This document shows positions 1-5,224 of a DNA stretch of 8,727 bases, piece after piece; position 1 is the stretch's first letter; every line of letters starts with the position of its first letter. The stretch covers positions 1 through 8,727 of the forward strand of contig JABIPM010000028.1 in the NCBI GenBank assembly GCA_018658955.1, read 5' to 3'. The notes under the pieces were generated by a model. It was given only the letters and a program-made list of their open reading frames with translations. It did not search any database and had not been told where the DNA came from. A program made the position numbers and the translations under genes. Origin of the DNA: Candidatus Woesearchaeota archaeon. GTDB taxonomy: Archaea > Nanobdellota > Nanobdellia > SCGC-AAA011-G17 > UBA489.

Positions 1-144
1 GATGAAGACCATCAAGTTCTTAGATCAACAGAAGGAAATTCAAATAACGAATTATATGCATTAGGTATCTTTGCAGCATTAGCAGCAGGATACGGAATTT
101 CAAAACTTCCTAAAAGAAAAACAGCAGAAAAAGAGACTAAATAA
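1..144 (+). CDS. C-terminal tail of a membrane-anchored protein (partial)
   Basis: An open frame runs from base 1 to a TAA at 142-144, giving 47 visible residues; the start lies outside the window. The visible part is a polar stretch (DEDHQVLRSTEGNSNNE), a short hydrophobic segment (LYALGIFAALAAGYGI) and a basic tail (SKLPKRKTAEKETK). A polar region followed by a hydrophobic helix and a positive tail is the usual look of a C-terminal anchor of an archaeal surface protein, with the basic tail inside the cell. The bulk of the protein is not visible, so no function can be given. Its stop overlaps the 3' end of the convergent flavoprotein gene by 8 bp. Codon use resembles the neighbours. Confidence 0.7.
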   Translation, partial: DEDHQVLRSTEGNSNNELYALGIFAALAAGYGISKLPKRKTAEKETK

Positions 145-1237
145 TCTCTTTTCTAAATAAACATTTTCCAAAACTTGCAAACTTAGGTTGATTAATCAAT
201 AGTTTGAATAATAATTTAGAAGCATATTCTCGATCATATTTGTAAATTAAATCTTTTACACTCTTTTTTTCACATAGTTGAATTAATTTATTATAATCTT
301 CTTTAGAAAAACGATTCATTAATTTCCTAATCATTAAATGTGACAATAAATTCTTTCCAATTGTTTTTTTCACACCATTTTGATAACTTCCAGCTGTTTT
401 ATTCTCACTAAGAACATCGGTTAAAATATCTGCAGCCTTCATTCCAGGGATAATGCCTCCATAGGTTGTAGCCTTAACCTGTGTTGCTGCATCTCCTATC
501 AAATAGACCCCTTTAGTTTCGATATTAGTTTTAGGATCATAAACAGGAATTGCACCGCTTTGCCAACCTAAGATTTTTCCTTCTCTCCGTTTCATCAAAT
601 CCTTAAAATATTTACCCACATTTTTATGCGAAGCAACTCCCACTCTTGCAATTTTATCTGTTTCTGGAACAAGCCAACCGATATAGTTTCCCTCATCTAC
701 AAAAAACTCAACAACATTAGAATCAATTTTTTCTTTTAGTTTTACTCTTGCCTGATGGCCCGCTACAAATTTCCTATTTTCAAACAATCCTGCACTTCTA
801 CCTACGAAGGTGTTTGGCCCATCTGCACCAATAACTGTTGCATCTTTAATAATCTCATTACTAAACTTTAGTTTGTGTTCATTTCCTAGTTTCAATGAAG
901 TTAGTCTTTTACCTAAATGGTATTTTGCACCTTCAGATTTAGCAATTTTCGCTAAAGAAGAATCAAATAATGTTCTATCCACAATATAATTTTTTTTCAG
1001 TTTAATTTTAACTTGATTTCCATCAGGAGAATAAACATAAGTTTCATTTATTTTATTAACCACATAAGTTTCATCAATTTTAATTAAATCTCTAATGTAA
1101 GGAGTAAGTATTCCAGTACATGCAACAGGTGCACCTATTTTTTTATGTTCTTCATAAACATCAACTTTCAACCCTTTTTTAGCTAGTTTTGCAGCCAAAT
1201 AATTGCCCACAGGACCTGCCCCGATTATTGATACCAT
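137..1237 (-). CDS. Geranylgeranyl reductase family FAD-dependent oxidoreductase
   Basis: This 366-residue flavoprotein belongs to the family that includes digeranylgeranylglycerophospholipid reductase, which saturates the isoprenoid chains of archaeal membrane lipids at the membrane face. Visible signatures in order are the dinucleotide-binding GAGPVG (residues 6-11), the GAPVACTG segment (35-42) with a Cys typical of this reductase group, GADGPNTFVGR (137-147), and the second FAD motif GDAATQVKATTYGGIIPG (248-265). The length is close to that of archaeal family members (about 380-400). The ATG at 1237 is chosen because GAGPVG follows at once and because a TATA box centred 26.5 bp upstream would place transcription start on this codon; GGAG lies only 3 nt upstream and is probably too close to act as a normal ribosome site. 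It is divergent from the prepilin peptidase gene. The exact substrate (lipid or another polyprenyl compound) cannot be settled from sequence. Confidence 0.88.
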   Translation of the reverse strand: MVSIIGAGPVGNYLAAKLAKKGLKVDVYEEHKKIGAPVACTGILTPYIRDLIKIDETYVVNKINETYVYSPDGNQVKIKLKKNYIVDRTLFDSSLAKIAKSEGAKYHLGKRLTSLKLGNEHKLKFSNEIIKDATVIGADGPNTFVGRSAGLFENRKFVAGHQARVKLKEKIDSNVVEFFVDEGNYIGWLVPETDKIARVGVASHKNVGKYFKDLMKRREGKILGWQSGAIPVYDPKTNIETKGVYLIGDAATQVKATTYGGIIPGMKAADILTDVLSENKTAGSYQNGVKKTIGKNLLSHLMIRKLMNRFSKEDYNKLIQLCEKKSVKDLIYKYDREYASKLLFKLLINQPKFASFGKCLFRKEII

Positions 1238-1259
1238 GTACTCCTAACTAGCTAAAAAC

Positions 1260-1267
1260 TTTATAAA
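1260..1267. promoter_or_regulatory. Palindromic TATA box serving two divergent genes
   Basis: TTTATAAA is its own reverse complement. Its centre (1263.5) lies 26.5 bp from the first base of both flanking start codons (1237 minus, 1290 plus). It is the only TATA-like element in the 52-bp gap. Flanks on both sides are purine/A-rich (AAAAAC for the plus gene, GAATAAG for the minus gene), as expected for TFB recognition elements. In archaea transcription starts about 25-27 bp from the TATA centre, so both transcripts are predicted to be leaderless. Confidence 0.72.
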
Positions 1268-1289
1268 CTTATTCTGCTGCAAAATATCG

Positions 1290-2168
1290 ATGATAGAGGT
1301 ATTTGATATTATTATTTCGGTTATTGCACTTTTAGCACTAATTGTTGCATCAATTTCCGATCTAAAAACAAGAGAAATTCCAGATTGGATAAGCTATGGG
1401 CTATTATTTTTCATAATTTCAATTAAGTTGTTACAATCAATTCTTACAAAATCATTTGTACCCTTAACGGCTGCAGGAATCACATTTCTAGCATTTTTTG
1501 CTTTTGGGAATTTAATGTATTTCACAAGGCAATGGGGTGGAGGAGATACAAAATTAATTACTTCGTTAGGCACAGCATTTTCACAAAAACCTGCATTTAT
1601 TCAAACAGTGACACCTTTTCCCTTCGCTTTAACCCTAGTAATTAATATTTTAATTCTTGGTGCAATTTATGGGGTGATTTATGCAATAGTATTAGCAATA
1701 AAAAATAAAGAAAAATTCATAAAACAATTTCGAGCGATTAACAAAGAAACTAAAATAAAATCAATCAAGACTATTACACTTTTACTTTCATTTTCAATTT
1801 TTATTTCAACTTGGTTTTACTTTCCAGAACAAGCAAGACATATGGGTGGACTTTTAGCACTCCTCCTATTACTAATGCCTTACTTAATGATTTTCTTAAA
1901 GACAATTGAACTTACGTGCATGTATAAAAAAATAAAACCTAAAAATTTAATGGAGGGAGATTGGGTTCAAGGAAACGTTTACAAAAATAAAAAATTAATC
2001 TACCAAGAAGACCCATTGGGAATAAATAAAAAATCAATTAATCTGCTAATTAAATCCAAAATAAAACAGGTGATTGTTAAGGAAGGAATTCCTTTTGTGC
2101 CTTCATTCCTAATAGGGGCAATAGCAACATTAATTTTAGGAAGCGTAATATTCTTACCAATTATCTAA
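1290..2168 (+). CDS. Archaeal prepilin peptidase, A24 family, with A24 C-terminal domain
   Basis: This 292-residue multi-pass membrane aspartyl protease would cleave class III signal peptides of archaeal pilins or archaellins at the cytoplasmic membrane face. The two catalytic aspartates are visible: D24 in SISDLKTREIPDW and D86 in the GGGD-type motif WGGGDTK. Several hydrophobic helices surround them (about residues 7-24, 35-50, 58-77, 108-137, 160-176, 186-206). After the last of these comes a soluble, basic part (212-264) with MEGDWVQGNVY, then KEGIPFVPSFLIG and a final helix (268-290), which matches the archaeal A24 C-terminal domain. This makes it longer than minimal FlaK-type enzymes. 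The ATG at 1290 sits 26.5 bp from the TATA centre and has no Shine-Dalgarno sequence, so the message is probably leaderless. Its stop overlaps that of the HIT gene by 4 bp. Likely clients are the two pilin-like proteins in this window. Confidence 0.9.
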   Translation: MIEVFDIIISVIALLALIVASISDLKTREIPDWISYGLLFFIISIKLLQSILTKSFVPLTAAGITFLAFFAFGNLMYFTRQWGGGDTKLITSLGTAFSQKPAFIQTVTPFPFALTLVINILILGAIYGVIYAIVLAIKNKEKFIKQFRAINKETKIKSIKTITLLLSFSIFISTWFYFPEQARHMGGLLALLLLLMPYLMIFLKTIELTCMYKKIKPKNLMEGDWVQGNVYKNKKLIYQEDPLGINKKSINLLIKSKIKQVIVKEGIPFVPSFLIGAIATLILGSVIFLPII

Positions 2169-2704
2169 GGAAGAACTTCATCTTCATCGAAGTGTTCTTC
2201 GGTTAATTCTTCTTTAGCTTTTTCTTCTTTGGGGGTAGTAGTTTCAACTTTTTCACTTACCATTTCTTCTAATCCTGGAGTTTTAATTTCTTCATTTACA
2301 GGATTAACTTCTTGAACAGTTAACTTAGATTGAATCAGCCTATTATTTTCAATTATTTCTTCTTCAGTTAATTGAGAACTCTCCCAAGAAAGATTAACCT
2401 TATCATCCTCATAACGGGGAATTATATGTACTGCAAATTGTTCCATCCTTTGTCCTGCAGATGCACCATTTGAAACTAAAATATTTGTTCCAGTAGCGCC
2501 CATCGCTTCAAAGATTGCTGCAGATAATTTATTTGCCACCATGAAAACATGTGCAGCTAATTGATCATTCATCTGAGAACTTACAGAAATTTTTTGTTTG
2601 GGAATAACCATAGCGTGGCCTTTTGTTGCAGCCATAGGATTTAACATACAAACTACATGATCATCTTCATAGATGTAATTTGGAAGTTTTTGTTCTTCAG
2701 TCAT
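2165..2704 (-). CDS. HIT-domain protein with degenerate catalytic motif and acidic tail
   Basis: Residues 1-115 form a histidine-triad fold: YEDDHVVCMLNP (12-23), KGHAMVIPK (28-36), GTNILVSNGASAGQ (72-85) and VHIIPRY (92-98). HIT proteins normally hydrolyse or transfer nucleoside phosphates using HxHxH, with the middle His as nucleophile. Here the aligned residues are Q89, A91 and H93, so nucleophile and first His are missing. The N-terminal CxxC found in many relatives is absent too, and an in-frame TAA five codons upstream of the ATG rules out a longer start. Residues about 131-179 form a Glu/Lys-rich, Pro-containing tail likely to be disordered. The gene is last in the Zn-ribbon/aEF1B operon, 29 bp behind aEF1B. 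It may bind nucleotides or partners without catalysis; that is inference. Related archaeal HIT proteins with an HFxxH-type motif may exist, so the loss may be lineage-wide. Confidence 0.82.
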   Translation of the reverse strand: MTEEQKLPNYIYEDDHVVCMLNPMAATKGHAMVIPKQKISVSSQMNDQLAAHVFMVANKLSAAIFEAMGATGTNILVSNGASAGQRMEQFAVHIIPRYEDDKVNLSWESSQLTEEEIIENNRLIQSKLTVQEVNPVNEEIKTPGLEEMVSEKVETTTPKEEKAKEELTEEHFDEDEVLP

Positions 2705-2723
2705 AAAATAATAGAATTAGTGG

Positions 2724-2733
2724 ATTATAAAAA
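2724..2733 (-). promoter_or_regulatory. Possible internal TATA box for the HIT gene
   Basis: On the minus strand TTTTTATAAT follows directly on the aEF1B stop codon. Its core is centred about 23-26 bp from the HIT start at 2704, and no Shine-Dalgarno sequence precedes that start. The HIT gene could therefore have its own leaderless transcript in addition to read-through from the operon. Short and AT-rich, so uncertain. Confidence 0.4.
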
Positions 2734-3012
2734 TTAACCCATTGCCCTTCCAACACTTAGAACTTCTACGCTTTGAATAAGATCTCCAGAAGAAAGTTCT
2801 TCTTCTAAATCATCAGTTGTTCCTTTGTCTTCATCGTAAGCAAAACTTACTTTTACGAATTTTAATCCAAATGCTAATGGTTCTTCAGTCATTTCACCAT
2901 TAATAACTCCGTCAAAACCTTCAATAACTTTTTTAACTTCAACCTTGATATCTTCTAAATTAGTTTCAGAATCCTCAGGCATAACTTTCCATGTCATAAT
3001 TACTTTTGCCAT
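2734..3012 (-). CDS. ef1b: Elongation factor 1-beta (aEF1B)
   Basis: The product (92 residues) is the archaeal guanine-nucleotide exchange factor that reloads aEF1A with GTP during translation. The N-terminus MAKVIMTWKVMPEDSETNLE, the central EEPLAFGLKFVKVSF and the C-terminal SVEVLSVGRAMG match the family pattern (KVMPE, EPIAFGLKAL, ESVEV), and the length is normal (about 88-92). A five-codon longer frame beginning with TTG at 3027 is open, but the ATG at 3012 is preferred. It gives the conserved MAKV start and has GAGGT at a spacing of 8 nt. The gene begins 11 bp after the stop of the Zn-ribbon gene, a frequent archaeal neighbour, and is followed by the HIT gene. Nothing unusual is seen in the protein. 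Confidence 0.93.
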   Translation of the reverse strand: MAKVIMTWKVMPEDSETNLEDIKVEVKKVIEGFDGVINGEMTEEPLAFGLKFVKVSFAYDEDKGTTDDLEEELSSGDLIQSVEVLSVGRAMG

Positions 3013-3020
3013 TTTTTTAA

Positions 3021-3025
3021 ACCTC
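3021..3025 (-). promoter_or_regulatory. Ribosome-binding site deciding the aEF1B start
   Basis: GAGGT on the minus strand lies 8 nt before the ATG at 3012 and overlaps the TGA stop (3024-3026) of the Zn-ribbon gene. It supports the ATG over the TTG at 3027 and suggests translational coupling of the two genes. Confidence 0.65.
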
Positions 3026-3200
3026 AATTAGGACCAATAAAACCACAAGCAGGACATTTATACTTAACAGAAGTTTGTCTAGCATTGTAAGATCTAACTA
3101 TCTTGTGTTTTCTACAACCTGGACAATTAAAAATTGCACTACCTTTATCATTTGTTACTGATGTGCCTGTACTTATACATTTAACGATCTTTTTTTCCAT
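3024..3200 (-). CDS. Zn-ribbon RNA-binding protein linked to translation (COG2888-like)
   Basis: This 58-residue basic protein ends in the hallmark CPACGFIGPN of a small archaeal Zn-ribbon family predicted to bind RNA and act in translation. C26 and C29 (CPGC) with C49 and C52 (CPAC) form a complete four-cysteine zinc site. Relatives usually carry a second set of cysteines near the N-terminus and before the last knuckle. Here the first reads CISTG, with only C8 left, and the other reads RSYNAR with none, so the second zinc site looks lost. The ATG at 3200 is chosen because a TATA box is centred 29.5 bp upstream; an in-frame extension to 3260 would include the promoter. It leads the operon with aEF1B and the HIT gene, which supports a role at the ribosome. 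Confidence 0.87.
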   Translation of the reverse strand: MEKKIVKCISTGTSVTNDKGSAIFNCPGCRKHKIVRSYNARQTSVKYKCPACGFIGPN

Positions 3201-3225
3201 CTTAGCTTGACATTCTCTAATCCGA

Positions 3226-3233
3226 TTTATAAA
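3226..3233 (-). promoter_or_regulatory. TATA box of the Zn-ribbon/aEF1B/HIT operon
   Basis: TTTATAAA is centred at 3229.5, 29.5 bp from the ATG at 3200. Transcription should start about 3 nt before the ATG, so the message is nearly leaderless. The box fixes the gene start. Confidence 0.65.
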
Positions 3234-3267
3234 ACTTACTACAAGAAATAAACTGCTCAAAGATAGG

Positions 3268-3275
3268 TTTAAAAG
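3268..3275 (+). promoter_or_regulatory. TATA box of tRNA-Arg
   Basis: TTTAAAAG is centred 28.5 bp before the first base of the tRNA (3300), the expected spacing for an archaeal tRNA promoter. It is divergent from the Zn-ribbon promoter about 35 bp away. Confidence 0.55.
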
Positions 3276-3299
3276 TAGTTTAAGCTAAAAAACAAGAAA

Positions 3300-3373
3300 G
3301 TCCCCGTAGTGTAGCCTGGATAGCACGTAACCTTGCGGAGGTTGAGACTCAGGTTCGAATCCTGGCGGGGACG
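3300..3373 (+). tRNA. tRNA-Arg (anticodon GCG)
   Basis: A full cloverleaf can be folded by eye. The acceptor stem is GTCCCCG (3300-3306) with CGGGGAC (3366-3372), and the discriminator is G at 3373. The D stem is GTGT/GCAC. The anticodon stem is TAACC (3328-3332) with GGTTG (3340-3344), including one T-G closing pair at the top. The loop TTGCGGA places anticodon GCG at 3335-3337. The T arm is TCAGG-TTCGAAT-CCTGG, preceded by a 4-nt variable loop. Anticodon GCG reads CGC and CGT, and A20 with C35 agrees with arginine identity. No intron is present and CCA is not encoded. Convergent with radA, 15 bp away. Confidence 0.95.
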
Positions 3374-3375
3374 GA

Positions 3376-3397
3376 TCTTAGACGTCTATTAGACGTC
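3376..3397. repeat. 11-bp tandem repeat and dyad at the radA 3' end
   Basis: Read on the minus strand, GACGTCTAATA and GACGTCTAAGA lie back to back (10 of 11 identical). The first copy encodes the last two residues and stop codon of RadA. Because GACGTC is palindromic, the unit also forms the inverted repeat GACGTCTA-T-TAGACGTC (3381-3397). It fills the gap between the convergent tRNA and radA. No T-run follows in either direction, so it is not a typical archaeal terminator, although a hairpin there could slow polymerase. Confidence 0.75.
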
Positions 3398-4375
3398 CTT
3401 AATTCCACCATTAGTCACCATAAATGCCGCTTCTCCATCAGGTAATGCTGGTGCATCAACTAACTTTGCAACCCTTGTACCCTTTTTACCTCTTCTAAGA
3501 TAAACCCTCACAGTACTTGTGTGTGCAACAACATGCCCACCAATCGGTTCAGTCGGATCTCCGAAAAAGGTATCTGGTTTAGACATCACTTGGTTGGTAA
3601 TATACACTGCAATATTATATTGAGTAGCAATTTTCAATAATGCATGCAAATGTTTATTCAACTTTTGTTGCCTATCTGCTAAAGTTCCTCTTCCAGCAAA
3701 TTCACTTCTAAAATGACCCATTAAAGAATCCAAGATAATTAACTTAATAGGCAATCCATCTTTCTTAATTAAATCTTCAACTTTTTCTGCAAGTAACATT
3801 TGATGATCTGAGTTAAATGCACGAACACCCCTAAAATTATGAAGTGCTTCATCAGGATCAATCCCTGCATCTTCAGCAATTGGTTTCAAATACTCTGGTC
3901 TCAAAGTTCCTTCAGTATCAATCCATACCGCTATTCCATCGGCACCGCCTTTGTCAATTGGCAATTGAACATTTACTGCTATTTGATGGGCTATAGAAGT
4001 TTTACCAGAACCATACGCACCATAAAATTCCGTTATTGCACCAGTTTCCATTCCACCTCCAAGCATTTCATCTACATTTTTTGAGCCAGTACTAATTTTT
4101 ATTACACTTTTTCTTTTATCTAAAAGATCAAGTCCGCTTTCAAAACCCATATCCAATGAGTTTCTAGCTGCATTAATTATTTTTCTTGCCGGCGCTTCAC
4201 CAACACCTGCAATTTCAACAACTTTTGCAGGAGTTGCAACTGCTAACGCCATTAATGAATCAAAACCTGCTTCAGCAAGTTTCTCTGCAGTAGCTGCACC
4301 TACGCCCGGAAGATCTGTAATCTTCACTGTGTCTTTTGCTTTTACGTCATCTGGGACATCAACACTTTTAGCCAT
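3389..4375 (-). CDS. radA: DNA repair and recombination protein RadA
   Basis: RadA is the archaeal RecA/Rad51 recombinase that forms filaments on single-stranded DNA and performs strand exchange. The 328 residues are of normal length. Visible parts are an N-terminal helix-hairpin-helix domain (about 18-72, with LPGVGAATAEKLAEAG and IAGVGEAPARKI) and a linker with the polymerisation Phe in GFESG (77-81). The ATPase core follows with Walker A GAYGSGKT (119-126), catalytic E155 in WIDTEGTLRPEY, Walker B LIILD (212-216), the L1 region HFRSEFAGRGTLADRQQ, and L2 TNQVMSKPDTFFGDPTEPIGG. Walker A is slightly atypical: relatives usually read GEFGSGKTQ, whereas here E is A, F is Y and the residue after T is S. 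Translation starts at the ATG at 4375, 9 bp after the upstream gene, whose last codons supply a GGAG ribosome site. It is the second gene of a two-gene operon. Confidence 0.97.
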   Translation of the reverse strand: MAKSVDVPDDVKAKDTVKITDLPGVGAATAEKLAEAGFDSLMALAVATPAKVVEIAGVGEAPARKIINAARNSLDMGFESGLDLLDKRKSVIKISTGSKNVDEMLGGGMETGAITEFYGAYGSGKTSIAHQIAVNVQLPIDKGGADGIAVWIDTEGTLRPEYLKPIAEDAGIDPDEALHNFRGVRAFNSDHQMLLAEKVEDLIKKDGLPIKLIILDSLMGHFRSEFAGRGTLADRQQKLNKHLHALLKIATQYNIAVYITNQVMSKPDTFFGDPTEPIGGHVVAHTSTVRVYLRRGKKGTRVAKLVDAPALPDGEAAFMVTNGGIKDV

Positions 4376-4384
4376 TATTCAAAC

Positions 4385-4684
4385 TCACTCCTCATCCTTT
4401 GAATCATCAGACAATATCAAATCTTCTTGAGCTTTATTTAAAACAAGAATTGCTTTTTGAATATCATTTCTTCTTAGATTAATTACATCATGTCTCCACA
4501 AGTCTTCACCTTGCTTTCTATAACTTCTAGTCAAACTAGCGGATTTGTATTCTATTTCAGAACCATCTTCCATTGTTTTCTTATTCTTCCAAATTGCAAT
4601 TTTCACATTGCCTGCTCTCCATTCCTTATATGGTCTGGTTGGAGCATTCTCCATAGAACTAATTCTCGTATCTTTTGTTTCCAT
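4385..4684 (-). CDS. Small PC4/Whirly-like candidate nucleic-acid-binding protein
   Basis: This 99-residue protein is not firmly recognised. The layout NVKIAIWKNK (26-35), EYKSASLTRSYR (45-56) and DLWRHDVINL (61-70), followed by helix RNDIQKAILVLNKAQEDLIL (72-91), suggests three basic, aromatic beta strands and a C-terminal helix. That recalls small PC4/Whirly-type single-strand binders, which often show an AGNV...W...RYK...W...LR.ND..KA pattern. The last residues SDDSKDEE form a short acidic tail, reminiscent of, but not proven equivalent to, the partner-binding tail of bacterial SSB. The ATG at 4684 has AGGAG 6 nt upstream. The gene lies directly upstream of radA with 9 bp between, and RPA is encoded nearby, so a role as a recombination accessory protein is a fair inference. 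A transcription cofactor is the alternative. Confidence 0.7.
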   Translation of the reverse strand: METKDTRISSMENAPTRPYKEWRAGNVKIAIWKNKKTMEDGSEIEYKSASLTRSYRKQGEDLWRHDVINLRRNDIQKAILVLNKAQEDLILSDDSKDEE

Positions 4685-4690
4685 TTTATT

Positions 4691-4695
4691 CTCCT
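4691..4695 (-). promoter_or_regulatory. Ribosome-binding site of the small protein/radA operon
   Basis: AGGAG on the minus strand lies 6 nt before the ATG at 4684. It is one base away from the leader hairpin at 4697-4713, so folding of that hairpin could affect its access. Confidence 0.65.
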
Positions 4696-4696
4696 A

Positions 4697-4713
4697 CTCT
4701 TGTAAATCAAGAG
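4697..4713 (-). promoter_or_regulatory. Leader hairpin next to the ribosome-binding site
   Basis: On the minus strand CTCTTG-ATTTA-CAAGAG gives a 6-bp stem with a 5-nt loop in the predicted 5' leader, ending one base before AGGAG. A second small fold (CCC-TAT-GGG) lies just 5' of it. The stems are short, so structure is plausible but not certain. Confidence 0.45.
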
Positions 4714-4740
4714 CCCCATAGGGTTTTGTTTTTGTTAATG

Positions 4741-4755
4741 TGTTCTCTTAGAACA
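4741..4755. promoter_or_regulatory. Perfect dyad at the predicted transcription start of the radA operon
   Basis: TGTTCT-CTT-AGAACA is a perfect 6-bp inverted repeat with a 3-bp centre. The predicted start (about 4755, 26.5 bp from the TATA centre) coincides with its edge, where a bound repressor would block initiation. In RNA it would also fold as a hairpin at the very 5' end. Operator function is inference. Confidence 0.5.
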
Positions 4756-4777
4756 AAGAATAGAATAAACTAAGAGA

Positions 4778-4785
4778 TATTTAAA
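4778..4785 (-). promoter_or_regulatory. TATA box of the small protein/radA operon
   Basis: On the minus strand TTTAAATA, preceded by C-rich/A-rich sequence, is the best TATA candidate in the 139-bp gap between 4685 and 4823. It predicts a start near 4755 and a leader of about 70 nt, much longer than for other genes in the window. Confidence 0.5.
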
Positions 4786-4823
4786 GAAATGTGGCGTACA
4801 AAGTAAATACGGTAAATGCCGAA

Positions 4824-5207
4824 TTATGCACAGATAGAGATAAAGGACTCACTACAGTCTTCAATCCATCTAGATCGTTCATCTGAACCAGCACATTCTA
4901 AATTAACTAAAAGATTGTAAGGAAGTTTAATTCCATACGCTGCATCATAACAATGATTCGTACAACCATAATTCATATTTAACTCAACAGCTGCATCCTC
5001 AGCAGAACGAGCGCTACATTCAGAAATACTCCAGACTTCATTTACAAAAGGAACTTCTTCAATTACCTTCCCAGTAATTACTGAAAAATCCCCATCACTC
5101 CCAACCATAACTAAAACAAACATAAGTAAAAGTAATGCGCCAAGAACTCCAATATCTTGCCGAGTAACACCCTCTTTAACTTTAGAAACTTTTTTTATTT
5201 TTACCAT
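4824..5207 (-). CDS. Single-pass membrane protein with six-cysteine external domain
   Basis: Not recognised. From the ATG at 5207 the product has 127 residues: a basic cytoplasmic N-terminus (MVKIKKVSKVK), one transmembrane helix (about 20-36, GVLGALLLLMFVLVMVG), and an external domain with cysteines at 64, 82, 86, 105, 118 and 126. Six cysteines outside the membrane suggest three disulfides in a small compact fold. An ATG at 5222, two bases after the RPA stop, would add MSYIC. The inner ATG is preferred because the TATA box at 5229-5236 puts transcription start at about 5206-5207, and because the longer form would add a lone cytoplasmic Cys. It sits between RPA and the radA operon but appears to have its own promoter, so a link to recombination is not implied. 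Confidence 0.72.
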   Translation of the reverse strand: MVKIKKVSKVKEGVTRQDIGVLGALLLLMFVLVMVGSDGDFSVITGKVIEEVPFVNEVWSISECSARSAEDAAVELNMNYGCTNHCYDAAYGIKLPYNLLVNLECAGSDERSRWIEDCSESFISICA

Positions 5208-5224
5208 ACAAATATAACTCATAA

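Noticed and set aside
3013..3027. Longer aEF1B beginning at TTG 3027
   Set aside because: It would remove the spacing for the GAGGT site and add MRFKK, which the family lacks; the ATG at 3012 fits better.
3201..3260. Twenty-codon N-terminal extension of the Zn-ribbon protein
   Set aside because: The extension contains the TATA box, and the family begins close to the first Cys.
3839..4084. Plus-strand open frame of 81 codons inside radA
   Set aside because: It is fully antisense to conserved RadA motifs, has no ribosome site or TATA box, and its product is rich in Phe, Ser and Ile as expected from reading the opposite strand.
4490..4705. Plus-strand open frame of 71 codons opposite the small gene before radA
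   Set aside because: It is antisense to a gene with a good ribosome site and coherent protein. Its hydrophobic look comes from the complement of a charged protein.
4719..4721. Upstream ATG in the leader of the radA operon as a regulatory short reading frame
   Set aside because: It has no ribosome site and continues in another frame far into the downstream gene, so it does not look like a leader peptide.
4800..4823. Terminator hairpin after the six-cysteine gene (CGG-CATTTA-CCG)
   Set aside because: The stem is only 3 bp and no T-run follows.
5208..5222. Start of the six-cysteine protein at 5222
   Set aside because: It is open and lies just after the RPA stop, but TATA spacing points to 5207. 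It is kept as an alternative in that entry.
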